Part shown: positions 54,099-64,000 of the stretch, piece by piece
How the letters are laid out: each line of letters starts with the position of its first letter
Position numbering within the stretch: the stretch's first letter is position 1
Origin: Massilia sp. BSC265
Lineage (GTDB): Bacteria; Pseudomonadota; Gammaproteobacteria; Burkholderiales; Burkholderiaceae_D
Assembly: GCF_000740675.1 (NCBI RefSeq)
Contig: NZ_JPXI01000037.1
Span: forward strand, 62,001 to 126,000
Direction: 5' to 3'
DNA: 64,000 bases
The notes under the pieces: generated by a model
What the model was told of the DNA's origin: nothing
Databases searched by the model: none
What the model saw: the letters and a program-made list of their open reading frames with translations, nothing else
Translations under genes and position numbers: made by a program

Positions 54099-55238
54099 TT
54101 ACTGCGAAAGTAGCGCACGGTACACCTCGGCAGTTCGCCGTGCGGTGGCATGCCAGGTGAGTTGTTCGGCGCGCGCGCGGCCGGCGGCGATGCAACGCGC
54201 GCGCTCGCGGCTGTCGCCGATCAGGGTCTGCAGCGCAGAGGCGAGTTCGCCGGTGTCGAGCGGGTCGACCTCGAGCGCGGCGCCCTGGCTGACTTCGGGC
54301 AGCGAACTGGCGTTCGAGGTCACTACCGGCACCTGCGCGGCGAAGGCTTCGAGCACCGGGATGCCGAAGCCTTCGTACAGCGAAGGAAAGGCGAATACGC
54401 CGGCGCCCGCGTACAGCAGGCGCAGCTCGCCTGGGTCGGTGACCTGGTCGAGCCAGGCGATGTTCTCGCCTTCGGCCTGCGCCGCCTGCAGGCGCTCCAC
54501 CAGGTCCTCGCAGCGCCAGCCGCGCGCGCCGACCACCACCAGGGCGCGCTCCTGGCGCACGGGCTTGGGCAGCATCAGCCAGGCGTCGAGCAGGCGGGCG
54601 ATGTTCTTGCGCGGCTGCAGGGTGCCGACGGTCAGGACATAACCCGGCCTGAGCCGGTAGCGCGCCATCGCCGCGTCCACCTGCTGCGGGTCGGCCGGGG
54701 CCAGCCACTCCTCGTCGACGCCGTTGGGCACCACCGAGATGCGGCGCGGGTCGACGCCGAAGCAGTCGACCAGCTCGCGGGTGGCGAACTGCGACACCGC
54801 GATCACATGGTCGGCTTTGGCGATGGCCTTGCGCTGCAGCCAGTTCTTGGTGCGGCGCAGCCGCGGGCTGCACCACTCGGGATACTTGATCGGCAGCGCA
54901 TCATGCAGGGTCGCCACCACCGGGCAGTCCATGCGCACGATGCGGTAGTCGGTGGCGTGGTACACGTCGGCCGGCATGTGCACGCGGTGCGCCGCGGGCG
55001 TGAGCAGGTCCACCAGGGACGCGTGCTCGAAGGATTGCGGCATCGGCTGGCCGATGCTGATGCCCTGCTCTCCTGTGCGCGGGCGCGGCCAGGCATAGGG
55101 GGCGACGGTACAACCGGCGCGCGGCAGGTGGCGCAGCAGCGCCCGGGTATAGACGCCGATACCGTCCAGGCGCCCCCCGGTCAGGCCCGGTTCGATCATG
55201 GTCGTTCCGAGACCGATGGTGAGACCGCCCACGCTCAC
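54099..55238 (-). CDS. Glycosyltransferase family 4
   Basis: A 379-residue GT4 enzyme. The acceptor-domain loop is GGRLDGIGVYTRALLRHL; VPNGVDEEWLAP and the donor motif YEGFGIPVLEAFAAQVPVVTSNASSLPE are intact. The start is GTG 55236-55238, overlapping the rmd stop (GTGA). It lies 10 bp upstream of the second GT4 gene. By context the donor is probably GDP-D-rhamnose or GDP-mannose. Confidence 0.88.
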   Translation of the reverse strand: MSVGGLTIGLGTTMIEPGLTGGRLDGIGVYTRALLRHLPRAGCTVAPYAWPRPRTGEQGISIGQPMPQSFEHASLVDLLTPAAHRVHMPADVYHATDYRIVRMDCPVVATLHDALPIKYPEWCSPRLRRTKNWLQRKAIAKADHVIAVSQFATRELVDCFGVDPRRISVVPNGVDEEWLAPADPQQVDAAMARYRLRPGYVLTVGTLQPRKNIARLLDAWLMLPKPVRQERALVVVGARGWRCEDLVERLQAAQAEGENIAWLDQVTDPGELRLLYAGAGVFAFPSLYEGFGIPVLEAFAAQVPVVTSNASSLPEVSQGAALEVDPLDTGELASALQTLIGDSRERARCIAAGRARAEQLTWHATARRTAEVYRALLSQ

Positions 55239-56176
55239 GCCAGGTACATCCAGCGCAGCGTCTCGGACAGCGGCGTCGGGTCGAGTTGGCCGATGACGGC
55301 GGTGAGCTTGCTGTTGCTACCCGAAAGCGTGAGCACGTCGTTGGCGCGAACGAAAGCCGGGTTGACATGCACGTCGATGTGGTAGCCGGCGATCTCGCTC
55401 ATCATGTCGATCAGGTTGGCCAGCGAGTGCGAGCTGCCGGAGCAGACATTGAATGCCTCGCCGGCGGGCGCCACGGCCAGCAAGCGGCGGTAGGCGCGCG
55501 CCACCATGCGCACGTCGGAGAAGTCGCGCGCGATCGCCAGGTTGCCCAGCTCGATGCGCCTCTCGTTGCGGCGGAAGTGGGACACGATCTTCGGCAGCAG
55601 GAAGTTCTCGGTCTGGCCCACCCCGGTATAGTTGAACGGGCGCGCGATGGTGATCGGCAGCTTGTCCATCCACAGCCGCGCCATGTATTCCATGGCCAGC
55701 TTGCTGACGGCGTAGTCGTTGGCCGGGTTTGGGGGCACGTTCTCGTCGATGACGGGCACGCTGGCATTGCCGTAGACATTGGCCGAGGAGGCCAGCAGCA
55801 CGCTGGTTGGGCGATGCTTGCCATTGGCCAGCGCCTCCAGCAGGTTGCGCGTGCCGACCACGTTGACGCGGTAGATCAGTTCGGTGTCCGCGTGGGCCAC
55901 GAAGGCGATGCCGGCGAGGTGGGCAACCACGTCGGGTGCTACTGCCTCGACCAGGCGCGCCACGGCCGCGCGGTCGCACAGGTCGACCGGGAAGATGTCG
56001 GGGCCGAGCTCTTCGCCGGGCATGACGGTGCCGTAGACACGGTAACCGGCCGCGGTCAGCTCCTGCGCCATGTAGTAACCGGTGAAGCCGCGCAGGCCCG
56101 TGATGAGCGCGCGGCGTCCCTCGCCTTCCCTCCCGCCGATGAAGGCCGGGATGTCGTCCGTGGCCATGCGTTCCAT
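55235..56176 (-). CDS. rmd: GDP-4-keto-6-deoxy-D-mannose reductase-like SDR
   Basis: A 313-residue extended short-chain dehydrogenase. The NAD(P)-binding motif is TGLRGFTG (27-34); the catalytic Ser/Tyr/Lys are in LASSANVYG and DYAVSKLAMEY. Directly after gmd, the expected reaction is reduction of GDP-4-keto-6-deoxymannose to GDP-D-rhamnose. A GDP-fucose synthase role is less likely because the sequence is not GMER/Fcl-like. ATG 56176 lies 3 bp beyond the gmd stop; ATG 56167 is an alternative. Confidence 0.85.
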   Translation of the reverse strand: MERMATDDIPAFIGGREGEGRRALITGLRGFTGYYMAQELTAAGYRVYGTVMPGEELGPDIFPVDLCDRAAVARLVEAVAPDVVAHLAGIAFVAHADTELIYRVNVVGTRNLLEALANGKHRPTSVLLASSANVYGNASVPVIDENVPPNPANDYAVSKLAMEYMARLWMDKLPITIARPFNYTGVGQTENFLLPKIVSHFRRNERRIELGNLAIARDFSDVRMVARAYRRLLAVAPAGEAFNVCSGSSHSLANLIDMMSEIAGYHIDVHVNPAFVRANDVLTLSGSNSKLTAVIGQLDPTPLSETLRWMYLA

Positions 56177-56179
56177 GAT

Positions 56180-57442
<1,263 letters not shown>

Positions 57443-57481
57443 ATACGCCTGAAGCAACGCAAGACGCCGCTTCAGGCGTAT
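57443..57481 (-). terminator. Probable maeB terminator hairpin
   Basis: A 13-bp perfect stem ATACGCCTGAAGC/GCTTCAGGCGTAT with a 13-base loop; on the minus strand it is followed by TTGTCT. It lies 112-150 bp beyond the maeB stop, after repeat copy F. Confidence 0.6.
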
Positions 57482-57486
57482 GTTCC

Positions 57487-57596
57487 GTAGGGTGGGCGGC
57501 TGTGCCGCCCACCGGTGATAGTTTGCAGCAAGATCATCGGGCCCGATAACGGAACCGATAACTATCGCCGCCTGGGCGGAAACCCGCCCACCCTAC
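57487..57596. repeat. Composite palindromic repeat, copy F (110 bp)
   Basis: The left hairpin is GTAGGGTGGGCGGC-TGT-GCCGCCCACCGG; the right is CCTGGGCGGG-AAA-CCCGCCCACCCTAC. The core GATAGTTTGCAGCAAGATCA nearly matches copy D, and GATAGTT..AACTATC also pair across the core. The TAG of its right-hand GTAGGG (minus strand) is the stop codon of maeB (57593-57595). Confidence 0.88.
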
Positions 57597-59905
57597 CTTT
57601 GCGATACCGCATCCACAACACACAAGGCCGTCATGTTCACGATGCGGCGCACCGTCGACGATGGAGTCAGGATGTGCACTGGACGTGCGCAGCCCAGCAG
57701 GACCGGGCCGATCGCGATACCGTTGCCGGCGGCGCTCTTGACCAGGTTGTAGGAGATGTTGGCGGCGTCGATGTTCGGCATGACCAGCAGGTTGGCGTCG
57801 CCGGTCAGCGCCGAGTTCGGCATGATCTTCATGCGCACCTTGGCTTCGATCGCGGTATCGCCATGCATCTCGCCGTCGATTTCCAGGCCCGGCTTGGCCT
57901 GCTGCACCAGCGGCAGCACCGCGCGCATCTTCTGGGCCGAGGCGCTGTTGTAGGTGCCGAAGTTCGAATGCGACAGCAGGGCCGCGCGCGGCTGGATGCC
58001 GAAGCGCTCCATCTCTTCGGCGGCCATGACGGTGATCTCGGCCAGTTCCTGCGCGTTCGGGTTCTCGTTGACGTGGGTGTCGACGATGGCCAGCTGGCGG
58101 TCCGGGGTGATCAGGAAGTTCATCGCCGCGTACACGTTGCTGCCCTCGCGCTTGCCCAGCACCTGGTCGATGTAGTGCAGGTGCATCTGGGTGGTGCCGT
58201 AGGTGCCGCAGATCAGGCCGTCCGCGTCGCCCTTGTGGACCATCATGGCGCCGATCAGGGTATGGCGGCGGCGCATCTCGAGCTTGGCCATGTCGATGGT
58301 CACGCCCTTGCGCATGCCCATCTCGTAATAGGCTTGCCAGTAATCGCGGTAGCGCTCGTCGAAGTCCGGGTTGATCACGTCCACGTGCTGGCCCAGTTTC
58401 AGGCGCAGGCCGAACTTCTCGATGCGCTTTTCCAGCACGGCCGGGCGGCCGACCAGGATCGGGCGCGCCAGCTTTTCGTCGACCACCACCTGGACCGCGC
58501 GCAGCACGCGCTCATCCTCGCCTTCGGCGTAGACGATGCGCTTGGCTTCCATCGGCGCGGCCTTGGCCACCGAGAACAGCGGCTTCATGAAGGTGCCGCT
58601 GCGGTACACGAACTGCTGCAGGCTTTCGGCGTAGGCGGCCAGGTCTTCGATCGGGCGGGTAGCGACGCCGCCGTCCTGCGCCGCCTTGGCCACGGCCGGG
58701 GCGATGTGGGTCAGCAGGCGAGGATCGAAGGGCATCGGAATCAGGTATTCCGGACCGAAGGACAGGTTATTGATGCCGTAGGCCGAGGCCACGATGTCCG
58801 ACTGCTCGGCGTGGGCCAGGTCGGCGATCGCGTGCACCACCGCGATTTCCATTTCGCGGGTGATGGTGGTCGCGCCACAGTCCAGCGCGCCGCGGAACAT
58901 GTAGGGGAAGCACAGGACGTTGTTGACCTGGTTCGGGTAGTCCGAGCGGCCGGTGGCGATGATGGCGTCGCTGCGCACCGCCTTGACGTCTTCCGGCAGG
59001 ATTTCCGGGTTCGGGTTGGCCAGGGCCAGGATCAGCGGGTTGGCGGCCATGGACTTGACCATGTCCTGCTTCAGCACGCCGCCGGCGGACAGGCCGAGGA
59101 AGATGTCGGCGCCGGGGATCACTTCAGCGAGCGAGCGGTGCGGGGTGTCCTGGGCGAAGCGTTCCTTGTCCGGATCCATCAGCTCGGTACGGCCCTTGTA
59201 GACCACGCCGGCCAGGTCGGTAACAAAAATGTTCTCGATCGGGAAGCCGAGGTCGACGATCAGGTCGAGGCAGGCCAGCGCGGCGGCGCCGGCGCCGGAC
59301 ACCACCAGCTTGCAGTTCTTGATGTCCTTGCCGACGACCTTCAGGCCGTTCAGGATGGCCGCGCCGACGATGATCGCGGTGCCGTGCTGGTCATCGTGGA
59401 AGACCGGGATCTTCATGCGCTCGCGGAGCTTGCGCTCGATGTAGAAGCACTCCGGCGCCTTGATGTCCTCGAGGTTGATGCCGCCGAAGGTCGGTTCGAG
59501 CGAGGCGATGATGTCGACCAGCTTGTCCGGGTCGTTCTCGGCGATCTCGATGTCGAACACGTCGATCGCGGCGAACTTCTTGAACAGCACGCCCTTGCCT
59601 TCCATGACCGGCTTCGAGGCCAGCGGGCCGATGTTGCCCAGGCCGAGGACGGCGGTGCCGTTCGAGATCACGGCGACCAGGTTGCCGCGCGCCGTGTACT
59701 TGTACGAATTGGCCGGGTCCTTGACGATTTCCTCGCAAGGCGCGGCCACGCCCGGCGAATAGGCCAGCGCCAGGTCGCGCTGGTTCAGCAGGCCCTTGGT
59801 CGGGGTGACGCTGATTTTGCCGGGGCGGGGAATCTGGTGGTATTCGAGCGCTGCAGCACGCAGTTGTTGACGCAATTCTTCTTTCTTGTCCGATGACGAG
59901 TCCAT
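57593..59905 (-). CDS. maeB: NADP-dependent malic enzyme with PTA-like C-terminal domain
   Basis: A 770-residue MaeB-type enzyme: oxidative decarboxylation of malate to pyruvate with NADP+. The malic domain (about 1-430) has the catalytic Tyr in [16 protein letters not shown], the Lys-bearing [20 protein letters not shown] and the NAD(P)-binding [14 protein letters not shown]. The C-terminal 330 residues are a phosphotransacetylase-like regulatory domain ([15 protein letters not shown]), which senses acetyl-CoA in E. coli MaeB. The stop codon comes from repeat copy F. It is divergent from thiL. Confidence 0.96.
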   Translation of the reverse strand: MDSSSDKKEELRQQLRAAALEYHQIPRPGKISVTPTKGLLNQRDLALAYSPGVAAPCEEIVKDPANSYKYTARGNLVAVISNGTAVLGLGNIGPLASKPVMEGKGVLFKKFAAIDVFDIEIAENDPDKLVDIIASLEPTFGGINLEDIKAPECFYIERKLRERMKIPVFHDDQHGTAIIVGAAILNGLKVVGKDIKNCKLVVSGAGAAALACLDLIVDLGFPIENIFVTDLAGVVYKGRTELMDPDKERFAQDTPHRSLAEVIPGADIFLGLSAGGVLKQDMVKSMAANPLILALANPNPEILPEDVKAVRSDAIIATGRSDYPNQVNNVLCFPYMFRGALDCGATTITREMEIAVVHAIADLAHAEQSDIVASAYGINNLSFGPEYLIPMPFDPRLLTHIAPAVAKAAQDGGVATRPIEDLAAYAESLQQFVYRSGTFMKPLFSVAKAAPMEAKRIVYAEGEDERVLRAVQVVVDEKLARPILVGRPAVLEKRIEKFGLRLKLGQHVDVINPDFDERYRDYWQAYYEMGMRKGVTIDMAKLEMRRRHTLIGAMMVHKGDADGLICGTYGTTQMHLHYIDQVLGKREGSNVYAAMNFLITPDRQLAIVDTHVNENPNAQELAEITVMAAEEMERFGIQPRAALLSHSNFGTYNSASAQKMRAVLPLVQQAKPGLEIDGEMHGDTAIEAKVRMKIMPNSALTGDANLLVMPNIDAANISYNLVKSAAGNGIAIGPVLLGCARPVHILTPSSTVRRIVNMTALCVVDAVSQR

Positions 59906-60112
59906 GCCGGGCAGCCTTCCTGAAACTAGAGGGGAACCTCCAATTTTATCAGACGAACAGTTGACAAAGGCTACGTATTTTCAACAAGCAGTTTTTGATT
60001 CATAAGCCAAGCTTATATTGCTGAGCTATTTAGATGCTCAGCCGATACTATGACAGAAAAGCTCGGCGCACCGACAATGCTGGCGCCGGCCCGTGCCCGG
60101 TACAATCTGCGG
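59906..60112. promoter_or_regulatory. maeB/thiL divergent region with small hairpins
   Basis: ATAAGC-CAA-GCTTAT (60002-60016) and GCTGAGC-TATTTAGAT-GCTCAGC (60020-60042) lie in the thiL leader. TTGACA at 59962-59967 has no matching -10 at 17 bp on the plus strand. No TPP riboswitch motif is recognisable. Confidence 0.4.
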
Positions 60113-61075
60113 ATGCTCTCCGAATTCGACCTCATCAAGCAGTTCTTCAAGCGCGACCGCCCAGGCAGGGCCGACCTCGGCATCGGCGACGACTGCGCCC
60201 TCCTCACACCTTCCCCGGGCCGCCAGCTGGCGATCTCGAGCGACATGCTGGTCGAGGACCGGCATTTCTTTGCCGGCGCCGATCCCGTCAATCTGGGCCA
60301 TAAAAGCCTGGCGGTGAACCTGTCGGACCTGGCGGCGATGGGCGCGCGCCCGGTCGGCTTCACGCTGGCCCTTGCGCTGCCGGCCGCCGACCCGGCCTGG
60401 CTGGAGGGCTTCTCGCGCGGGCTGTTCGCGCTGGCTGACGCTTACGGCTGCGAGCTGGTCGGGGGCGATACCACCAAGGGACCGCTCAACATCTGCATCA
60501 CGGTGTTCGGCGAGCTGGCGCCGGGGCATGCGCTGCGCCGCGATGCGGCGCGCGTGGGCGACGATATCTGGATTTCGGGAACGCTGGGGGATGCGCGGCT
60601 GGCCCTTGCCGGGTACTGGAAGGAAGTGGCGCTCTCCGCCGAGGATCACGCGCAGGCGGCGCAGCGCATGCACATGCCGACGCCGCGCGTGGCCCTGGGC
60701 CTGGCGCTGGCCGCGCAGCCCATTGCCCATTCGGCGCTCGACATCTCGGACGGGCTGGTGGGGGACCTGGCCCACATCCTGGCCGCGTCGCGGGTCGGGG
60801 CAACGCTGGACGTCGATGCGCTGCCGGCCGGGCCGGTGCTGGCGCGGCAGTCAAGCGAGCTGCGGCGGCGCTTCACGGCGGCCGGCGGGGATGATTACGA
60901 GTTGTGCTTCACGGCGCCCGTCGAACACCGCGAGGCGGTGCTGGAGGCGGGACGCGTGAGCGGCACTGCGGTGACGCGGGTGGGTACGATAGAGGCGGAG
61001 CCGGGGCTGCGCTTCGTGGATGCGCAAGGCGCGCCCCTCGACCTGAAGCTGAGCGGGTGGGATCACTTCAGCTGA
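60113..61075 (+). CDS. thiL: Thiamine-monophosphate kinase
   Basis: A 320-residue ATP-dependent kinase making thiamine diphosphate from thiamine monophosphate. Family motifs: GIGDDCALL (Mg/ATP aspartates), KSLAVNLSDLAAMGARP, VGGDTTKGP, and the C-terminal GGDDYELCFTAP. ATG 60113 (MLSEFDLIKQFF) fits the family start; ATG 60050 would add 21 non-family residues. Its TGA (61073-61075) overlaps the left end of repeat copy G. Confidence 0.95.
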   Translation: MLSEFDLIKQFFKRDRPGRADLGIGDDCALLTPSPGRQLAISSDMLVEDRHFFAGADPVNLGHKSLAVNLSDLAAMGARPVGFTLALALPAADPAWLEGFSRGLFALADAYGCELVGGDTTKGPLNICITVFGELAPGHALRRDAARVGDDIWISGTLGDARLALAGYWKEVALSAEDHAQAAQRMHMPTPRVALGLALAAQPIAHSALDISDGLVGDLAHILAASRVGATLDVDALPAGPVLARQSSELRRRFTAAGGDDYELCFTAPVEHREAVLEAGRVSGTAVTRVGTIEAEPGLRFVDAQGAPLDLKLSGWDHFS

Positions 61076-61153
61076 CCGCGTGGGCGGGAGACCCGCCCAC
61101 CCTACGGTAAAACGGGGTTTCGTAGGGTGGGCAGGTTCCCTGCCCACGCGGTC
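61074..61153. repeat. Composite palindromic repeat, copy G (80 bp, inverted arrangement)
   Basis: GACCGCGTGGGCGGG-AGA-CCCGCCCACCCTAC, a 16-bp spacer, then GTAGGGTGGGCAGG-TTC-CCTGCCCACGCGGTC. The GACCGCG ends are outermost here, whereas copies C and D have the GTAGGG ends outermost. Both edges lie inside stop codons: thiL TGA 61073-61075 and the EAL gene's TGA 61152-61154. Confidence 0.9.
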
Positions 61154-63779
61154 AAGCAGCACTTGATTTATCGGTTTCGTCCCGCGGCGTCTTCCGGTCA
61201 TCATACGGCCCGTTCGTCAGCCAGTAATGGCGGAACGCCAGCCGGATGTTCTCCCGCAGCTGCAGGTCGTGCCAGGGCTTCGTATAGAAGCGGTAGATCG
61301 CCCCGCGGTTGATCGAATCGAGTACCGTCTCCACCCCCGTGTAGCCCGACAGGATGATGCGGATGGTCTCCGGATACATCTCCTTGACCTTGCTGAGGAA
61401 TTCGGTGCCGCTCATGACCGGCATGCGCTGGTCGCACAGGATCACCTGCACCCGGTACAGCGCCAGCAGCTCGAAGCCTTCGGCCGGCGAGGATGCGGTC
61501 AGCACCCGGTAGTTGTCGCGCCTGAACAGGCGGTGCAGCGCGGTCAGGACGTTGACGTCGTCGTCCACGATGAGCAGGGTCTGGAGCTTGTCGTCCTGGG
61601 CCGGCGGCTGGTCGGGCTGGGCGCGGTTGTCCTGTACCAGGCGCGCCAGCTCGTCGGCGGGCAGCGCGCGCGAGAAGTGGAAGCCCTGGATCTCGTCGCA
61701 GCGGTTGCGGCGCAGGTAAGCCATCTGCGCGCGGGTCTCCACGCCCTCCGCGATCACCTGCATGTGCAGGCTGTGCGCCATGCTGATGATGGCCAGTGCG
61801 ATCGCCGCATCGTCCGGGTTGGTCACGATGTCGCGCACGAAGGCGATGTCGATCTTCAGCTTGTCGATCGGGAAGCGCTTGAGGTAGGCCAGACTCGAAT
61901 AACCGGTGCCGAAATCGTCGATCGCGATGCGGATGCCGAGCTCCTTCAGCCGCCCCAGCACGGCGATGGTGTGCTCGGCATTCGACATCAGCGCGCTTTC
62001 CGTCAGCTCCAGCTCCAGAAGCCCCGGTTCGACCCCGTGGCGTTCGAGCGCCGCGCGGATCACGCCTTCCAGGTCGCCCTCGACGAACTGGCGGCTCGAC
62101 ACGTTCACCGCCACCCGCACGTCGCGCACCCCGCTAGCATTCCAGGCCGCGATCTGGCGGCAGGCTTCGTCGACGATCCACTCGCCGACCCGCACCACCA
62201 GCCCGGTCTCCTCCATCAGCGGCACGAATTCGGCCGGGTAGACCAGCCCGAAGCCGGGACGGTTCCAGCGCAGCAGCGCTTCCACGCCCGAGATGCGGCC
62301 GGTGTTCAGTTCCAGCTTGGGCTGGTAGTACAGCACGAACTGGTTGCCCTCGAGCGCGCTGCGCAGCGCCAGCTCGAGGTCCAGGCGCGCCAGCACCTGC
62401 ACGTTCATCCCGGCGGTGAAGAAGCGGTAGCCGTCGCGCCCCGCTTCCTTGGCGCGCACCATCGCGGTGTCGGCGTACTTGATCAGGGTGCCAGGCTCGG
62501 TCGAGTCTTCCGGATACATGGCGATGCCGATGCTGGCCGTCAGCGCAGCCTGCTGGCCGTGCAGGTCGAAGGGCGCACGCAGCGACTCGCGGATCTCGTT
62601 GGCGACGTTGACTGCTTCCTGCTGGTCGCGCGTCATCGTCAGGATCAGCGCGAACTCGTCGCCGCCCAGGCGCCCGGCCGTGTCGCGCAGGCGCACCACG
62701 CGCACCAGGCGCGTGCTGAACTGGCGCAGCAGCTCGTCGCCGAGCGTGGTGCCGAGCGAATCGTTGATGATCTTGAAGCGGTCGAGCGTGATGCACAGCA
62801 CCGCCACGCGCCAGTTCTTGTCGCGCGCCAGCTCGATCGCGTCGCGCAGGTTCTGGAAGAACAAGGTGCGGTTCGGCAGGCCGGTGAGCGCGTCGTAGCT
62901 GGCCATGTGGCGCATGCGTTCCTGCGCGTGCAGGCGCTCGCTGATGTCGCGCGCCACCGCGATCAGCATGCGGCTCTTGCCGAGGTCCTGCAGCTTCCAG
63001 CTGATCTCCACCGGCACCGCGCCCTGCCCCCCGGCGCGCAGCAGCTCGGTCTCGACGATGTCGCCCGGCAGCGGGCCGAATTCGGTCTTGCCATCCTGCG
63101 CGCCCGCGCCGCCGTGAGCCAGCGCATCGGCCGCCAGATGGCGCTCGAGCAGCTCGCGGGTGGCCAGGCCCAGCGCCACCGGGTCGATGCGCAGCAGCGC
63201 CTCGCGCGAGAAGCCGAGCATGCGGCAGGCGCCGTCCGACACGTCCACCATCGCCATCGAGGCGGTATCGATCAGGAAGATCGCATCCGGGGTCGCATCC
63301 ATCGCCCCGCGGAAGCGCGCCAGCTCGGCAGTGCGCTCGCGTACCTCGCGTTCCAGCTGCACCCCGTAGTCCTGCGATTCGCGGTGCAGCAGGCGCACCT
63401 CCAGCAAATTGCGGATGCGCGTCATCACCTCGACCGTGTCGAAAGGCTTGCCGATGAAGTCGCGCGCGCCGGCTTCCAGCGCGGCCAGCTTCTTGTCCGG
63501 CTCGGCCGTCACCACCAGCACCGGCAGCCAGGAATCGCTTTCGAGCGGCTTGAGCGCCTCCATCACGTCGAAGCCGTCCATCCCCGGCATGTGCAGGTCG
63601 AGGATGATCAGGTCGAAGCGGTGCTTCAGGTGCATCGACACCACCTGGCGCGGGTCGTAGGTAGCCGAGACGTTCTCGTACCCGGTAGTCGTCAAGAGGT
63701 ATTCGAGCAGCTGGACGTTGACGGGTTCGTCGTCCACGACGAGGATGCGCGCGCGGCGGATGTCGGAGAGTGTAATCAT
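61152..63779 (-). CDS. REC-PAS-GGDEF-EAL-REC c-di-GMP protein
   Basis: An 875-residue soluble protein. Receiver 1 (about 8-128) has phospho-Asp61; PAS (about 155-285); GGDEF domain with intact GGDEF (372-376) and I-site RLRD (363-366); EAL domain with Glu500-Ala-Leu and the [10 protein letters not shown] loop; receiver 2 (about 734-855) with Asp783 (ILCDQRMP). Both catalytic motifs are intact, so synthesis and hydrolysis of c-di-GMP are both possible. Receiver 2 resembles those of HD-GYP/RpfG-like regulators. ATG 63779 overlaps the upstream gene's stop (ATGA). Confidence 0.94.
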   Translation of the reverse strand: MITLSDIRRARILVVDDEPVNVQLLEYLLTTTGYENVSATYDPRQVVSMHLKHRFDLIILDLHMPGMDGFDVMEALKPLESDSWLPVLVVTAEPDKKLAALEAGARDFIGKPFDTVEVMTRIRNLLEVRLLHRESQDYGVQLEREVRERTAELARFRGAMDATPDAIFLIDTASMAMVDVSDGACRMLGFSREALLRIDPVALGLATRELLERHLAADALAHGGAGAQDGKTEFGPLPGDIVETELLRAGGQGAVPVEISWKLQDLGKSRMLIAVARDISERLHAQERMRHMASYDALTGLPNRTLFFQNLRDAIELARDKNWRVAVLCITLDRFKIINDSLGTTLGDELLRQFSTRLVRVVRLRDTAGRLGGDEFALILTMTRDQQEAVNVANEIRESLRAPFDLHGQQAALTASIGIAMYPEDSTEPGTLIKYADTAMVRAKEAGRDGYRFFTAGMNVQVLARLDLELALRSALEGNQFVLYYQPKLELNTGRISGVEALLRWNRPGFGLVYPAEFVPLMEETGLVVRVGEWIVDEACRQIAAWNASGVRDVRVAVNVSSRQFVEGDLEGVIRAALERHGVEPGLLELELTESALMSNAEHTIAVLGRLKELGIRIAIDDFGTGYSSLAYLKRFPIDKLKIDIAFVRDIVTNPDDAAIALAIISMAHSLHMQVIAEGVETRAQMAYLRRNRCDEIQGFHFSRALPADELARLVQDNRAQPDQPPAQDDKLQTLLIVDDDVNVLTALHRLFRRDNYRVLTASSPAEGFELLALYRVQVILCDQRMPVMSGTEFLSKVKEMYPETIRIILSGYTGVETVLDSINRGAIYRFYTKPWHDLQLRENIRLAFRHYWLTNGPYDDRKTPRDETDKSSAA

Positions 63780-64000
63780 TCGGCCTTCCTTTCGGCCGGC
63801 ACCGCTCCTGTTCCAGGTAGCTGCGCCAGCGTACTGTTGATCGCTTCGGTGAACTTGTCGATGTCGATCGGTTTGGTGAGGTAGCGGGCAAAGCCCGCCG
63901 CCATGCCGCGTTCGATGTCGCGCTGCATGGCGTTGGCGGTCAGGGCGATGACCGGGATACTGCAGGTGAGCGGATCGGCGCGCAGCTGCCTGAGCACCTC
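63776..64000 (-). CDS. C-terminal end of a receiver-containing protein (runs off right edge)
   Basis: Only the last 74 residues are visible; the gene enters from the right edge. They are the end of a receiver domain ([32 protein letters not shown]), with the conserved Lys in TKPI, then a short tail. This ending is typical of hybrid histidine kinases. Its stop overlaps the REC-PAS-GGDEF-EAL-REC start by four bases, so it is the likely upstream kinase for that protein. Confidence 0.85.
   Translation of the reverse strand, partial: EVLRQLRADPLTCSIPVIALTANAMQRDIERGMAAGFARYLTKPIDIDKFTEAINSTLAQLPGTGAVPAERKAE

Noticed and set aside
59906..60112. TPP riboswitch upstream of thiL
   Set aside because: The conserved CTGAGA and ACCTGA elements are absent; only short unrelated stems are present.
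61074..61153. GTAGGG-type hairpins as a CRISPR array
   Set aside because: Copies are dispersed over the window, paired in inverted orientation, and have no regular spacers or cas genes.

Overview
The window looks like a chromosomal segment of a high-GC betaproteobacterium, most likely Oxalobacteraceae (Massilia/Telluria type). The basis is the uniformly high GC, the PmbA-DarP divergent pair followed by mog, the trxA-rho-rpmE order usual in Burkholderiales, and a dispersed GTAGGGTGGGC-type intergenic palindrome. The genus is inferred from gene order and content; no search was run. There are no insertion sequences, phage genes, CRISPR arrays or rRNA genes.

Layout. 1-5.7 kb: a partial unknown gene, pmbA, divergent darP and mogA, a serine esterase, a class III aminotransferase and an AhpD-like protein. 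5.7-11 kb (minus strand): an FAH-family hydrolase, a sorbosone-dehydrogenase-like lipoprotein, and a KamA-family radical SAM enzyme paired with an MFS transporter. 11.3-17.3 kb: a periplasmic Cache protein upstream of a methyl-accepting chemotaxis protein, an alkylbase DNA glycosylase, an HDOD protein, a transglutaminase-like/TPR lipoprotein and a family-6 uracil/hypoxanthine glycosylase. 17.3-27.3 kb: a secreted alpha-amylase, a complete tripartite RND efflux operon, then a small exported protein and an alpha/beta-hydrolase-fold protein lacking its catalytic serine and histidine, divergent from a LysR regulator. 27.3-29.4 kb: an Mpo1-like membrane protein, an EamA transporter and a GNAT acetyltransferase.

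29.6-41.6 kb is a histidine-utilisation region. A tightly overlapping operon hutU-hutH-hutG-hutF-hutD-hutI encodes the deiminase/deformylase route from histidine to glutamate. Its promoter contains a perfect inverted repeat exactly between the -35 and -10 boxes, the probable HutC operator. hutC lies about 4 kb away, separated from hutU by an amidohydrolase and an ada/2OG-oxygenase repair pair.

41.6-47.3 kb: a receiver protein, trxA, rho, type B rpmE, a GT39/ArnT-like membrane glycosyltransferase, a small membrane protein and tRNA-Leu(CAA). 47.5-52.9 kb: a periplasmic binding protein, an MHYT hybrid histidine kinase with receiver and Hpt domains, and a receiver-HD-GYP protein. 52.9-57.2 kb: a gmd-rmd-GT4-GT4 cassette for GDP-D-rhamnose and its transfer. 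57.6-64 kb: the malic enzyme MaeB, divergent thiL, a REC-PAS-GGDEF-EAL-REC protein, and the tail of a receiver-bearing protein cut by the right edge.

The most unusual feature is a family of composite palindromic repeats of about 80-113 bp, placed against the 3' ends of genes. Four genes take their stop codon from the repeat. Other items worth checking are the non-catalytic hydrolase operon, the operator-in-promoter of hut, and a c-di-GMP protein with receivers at both ends.
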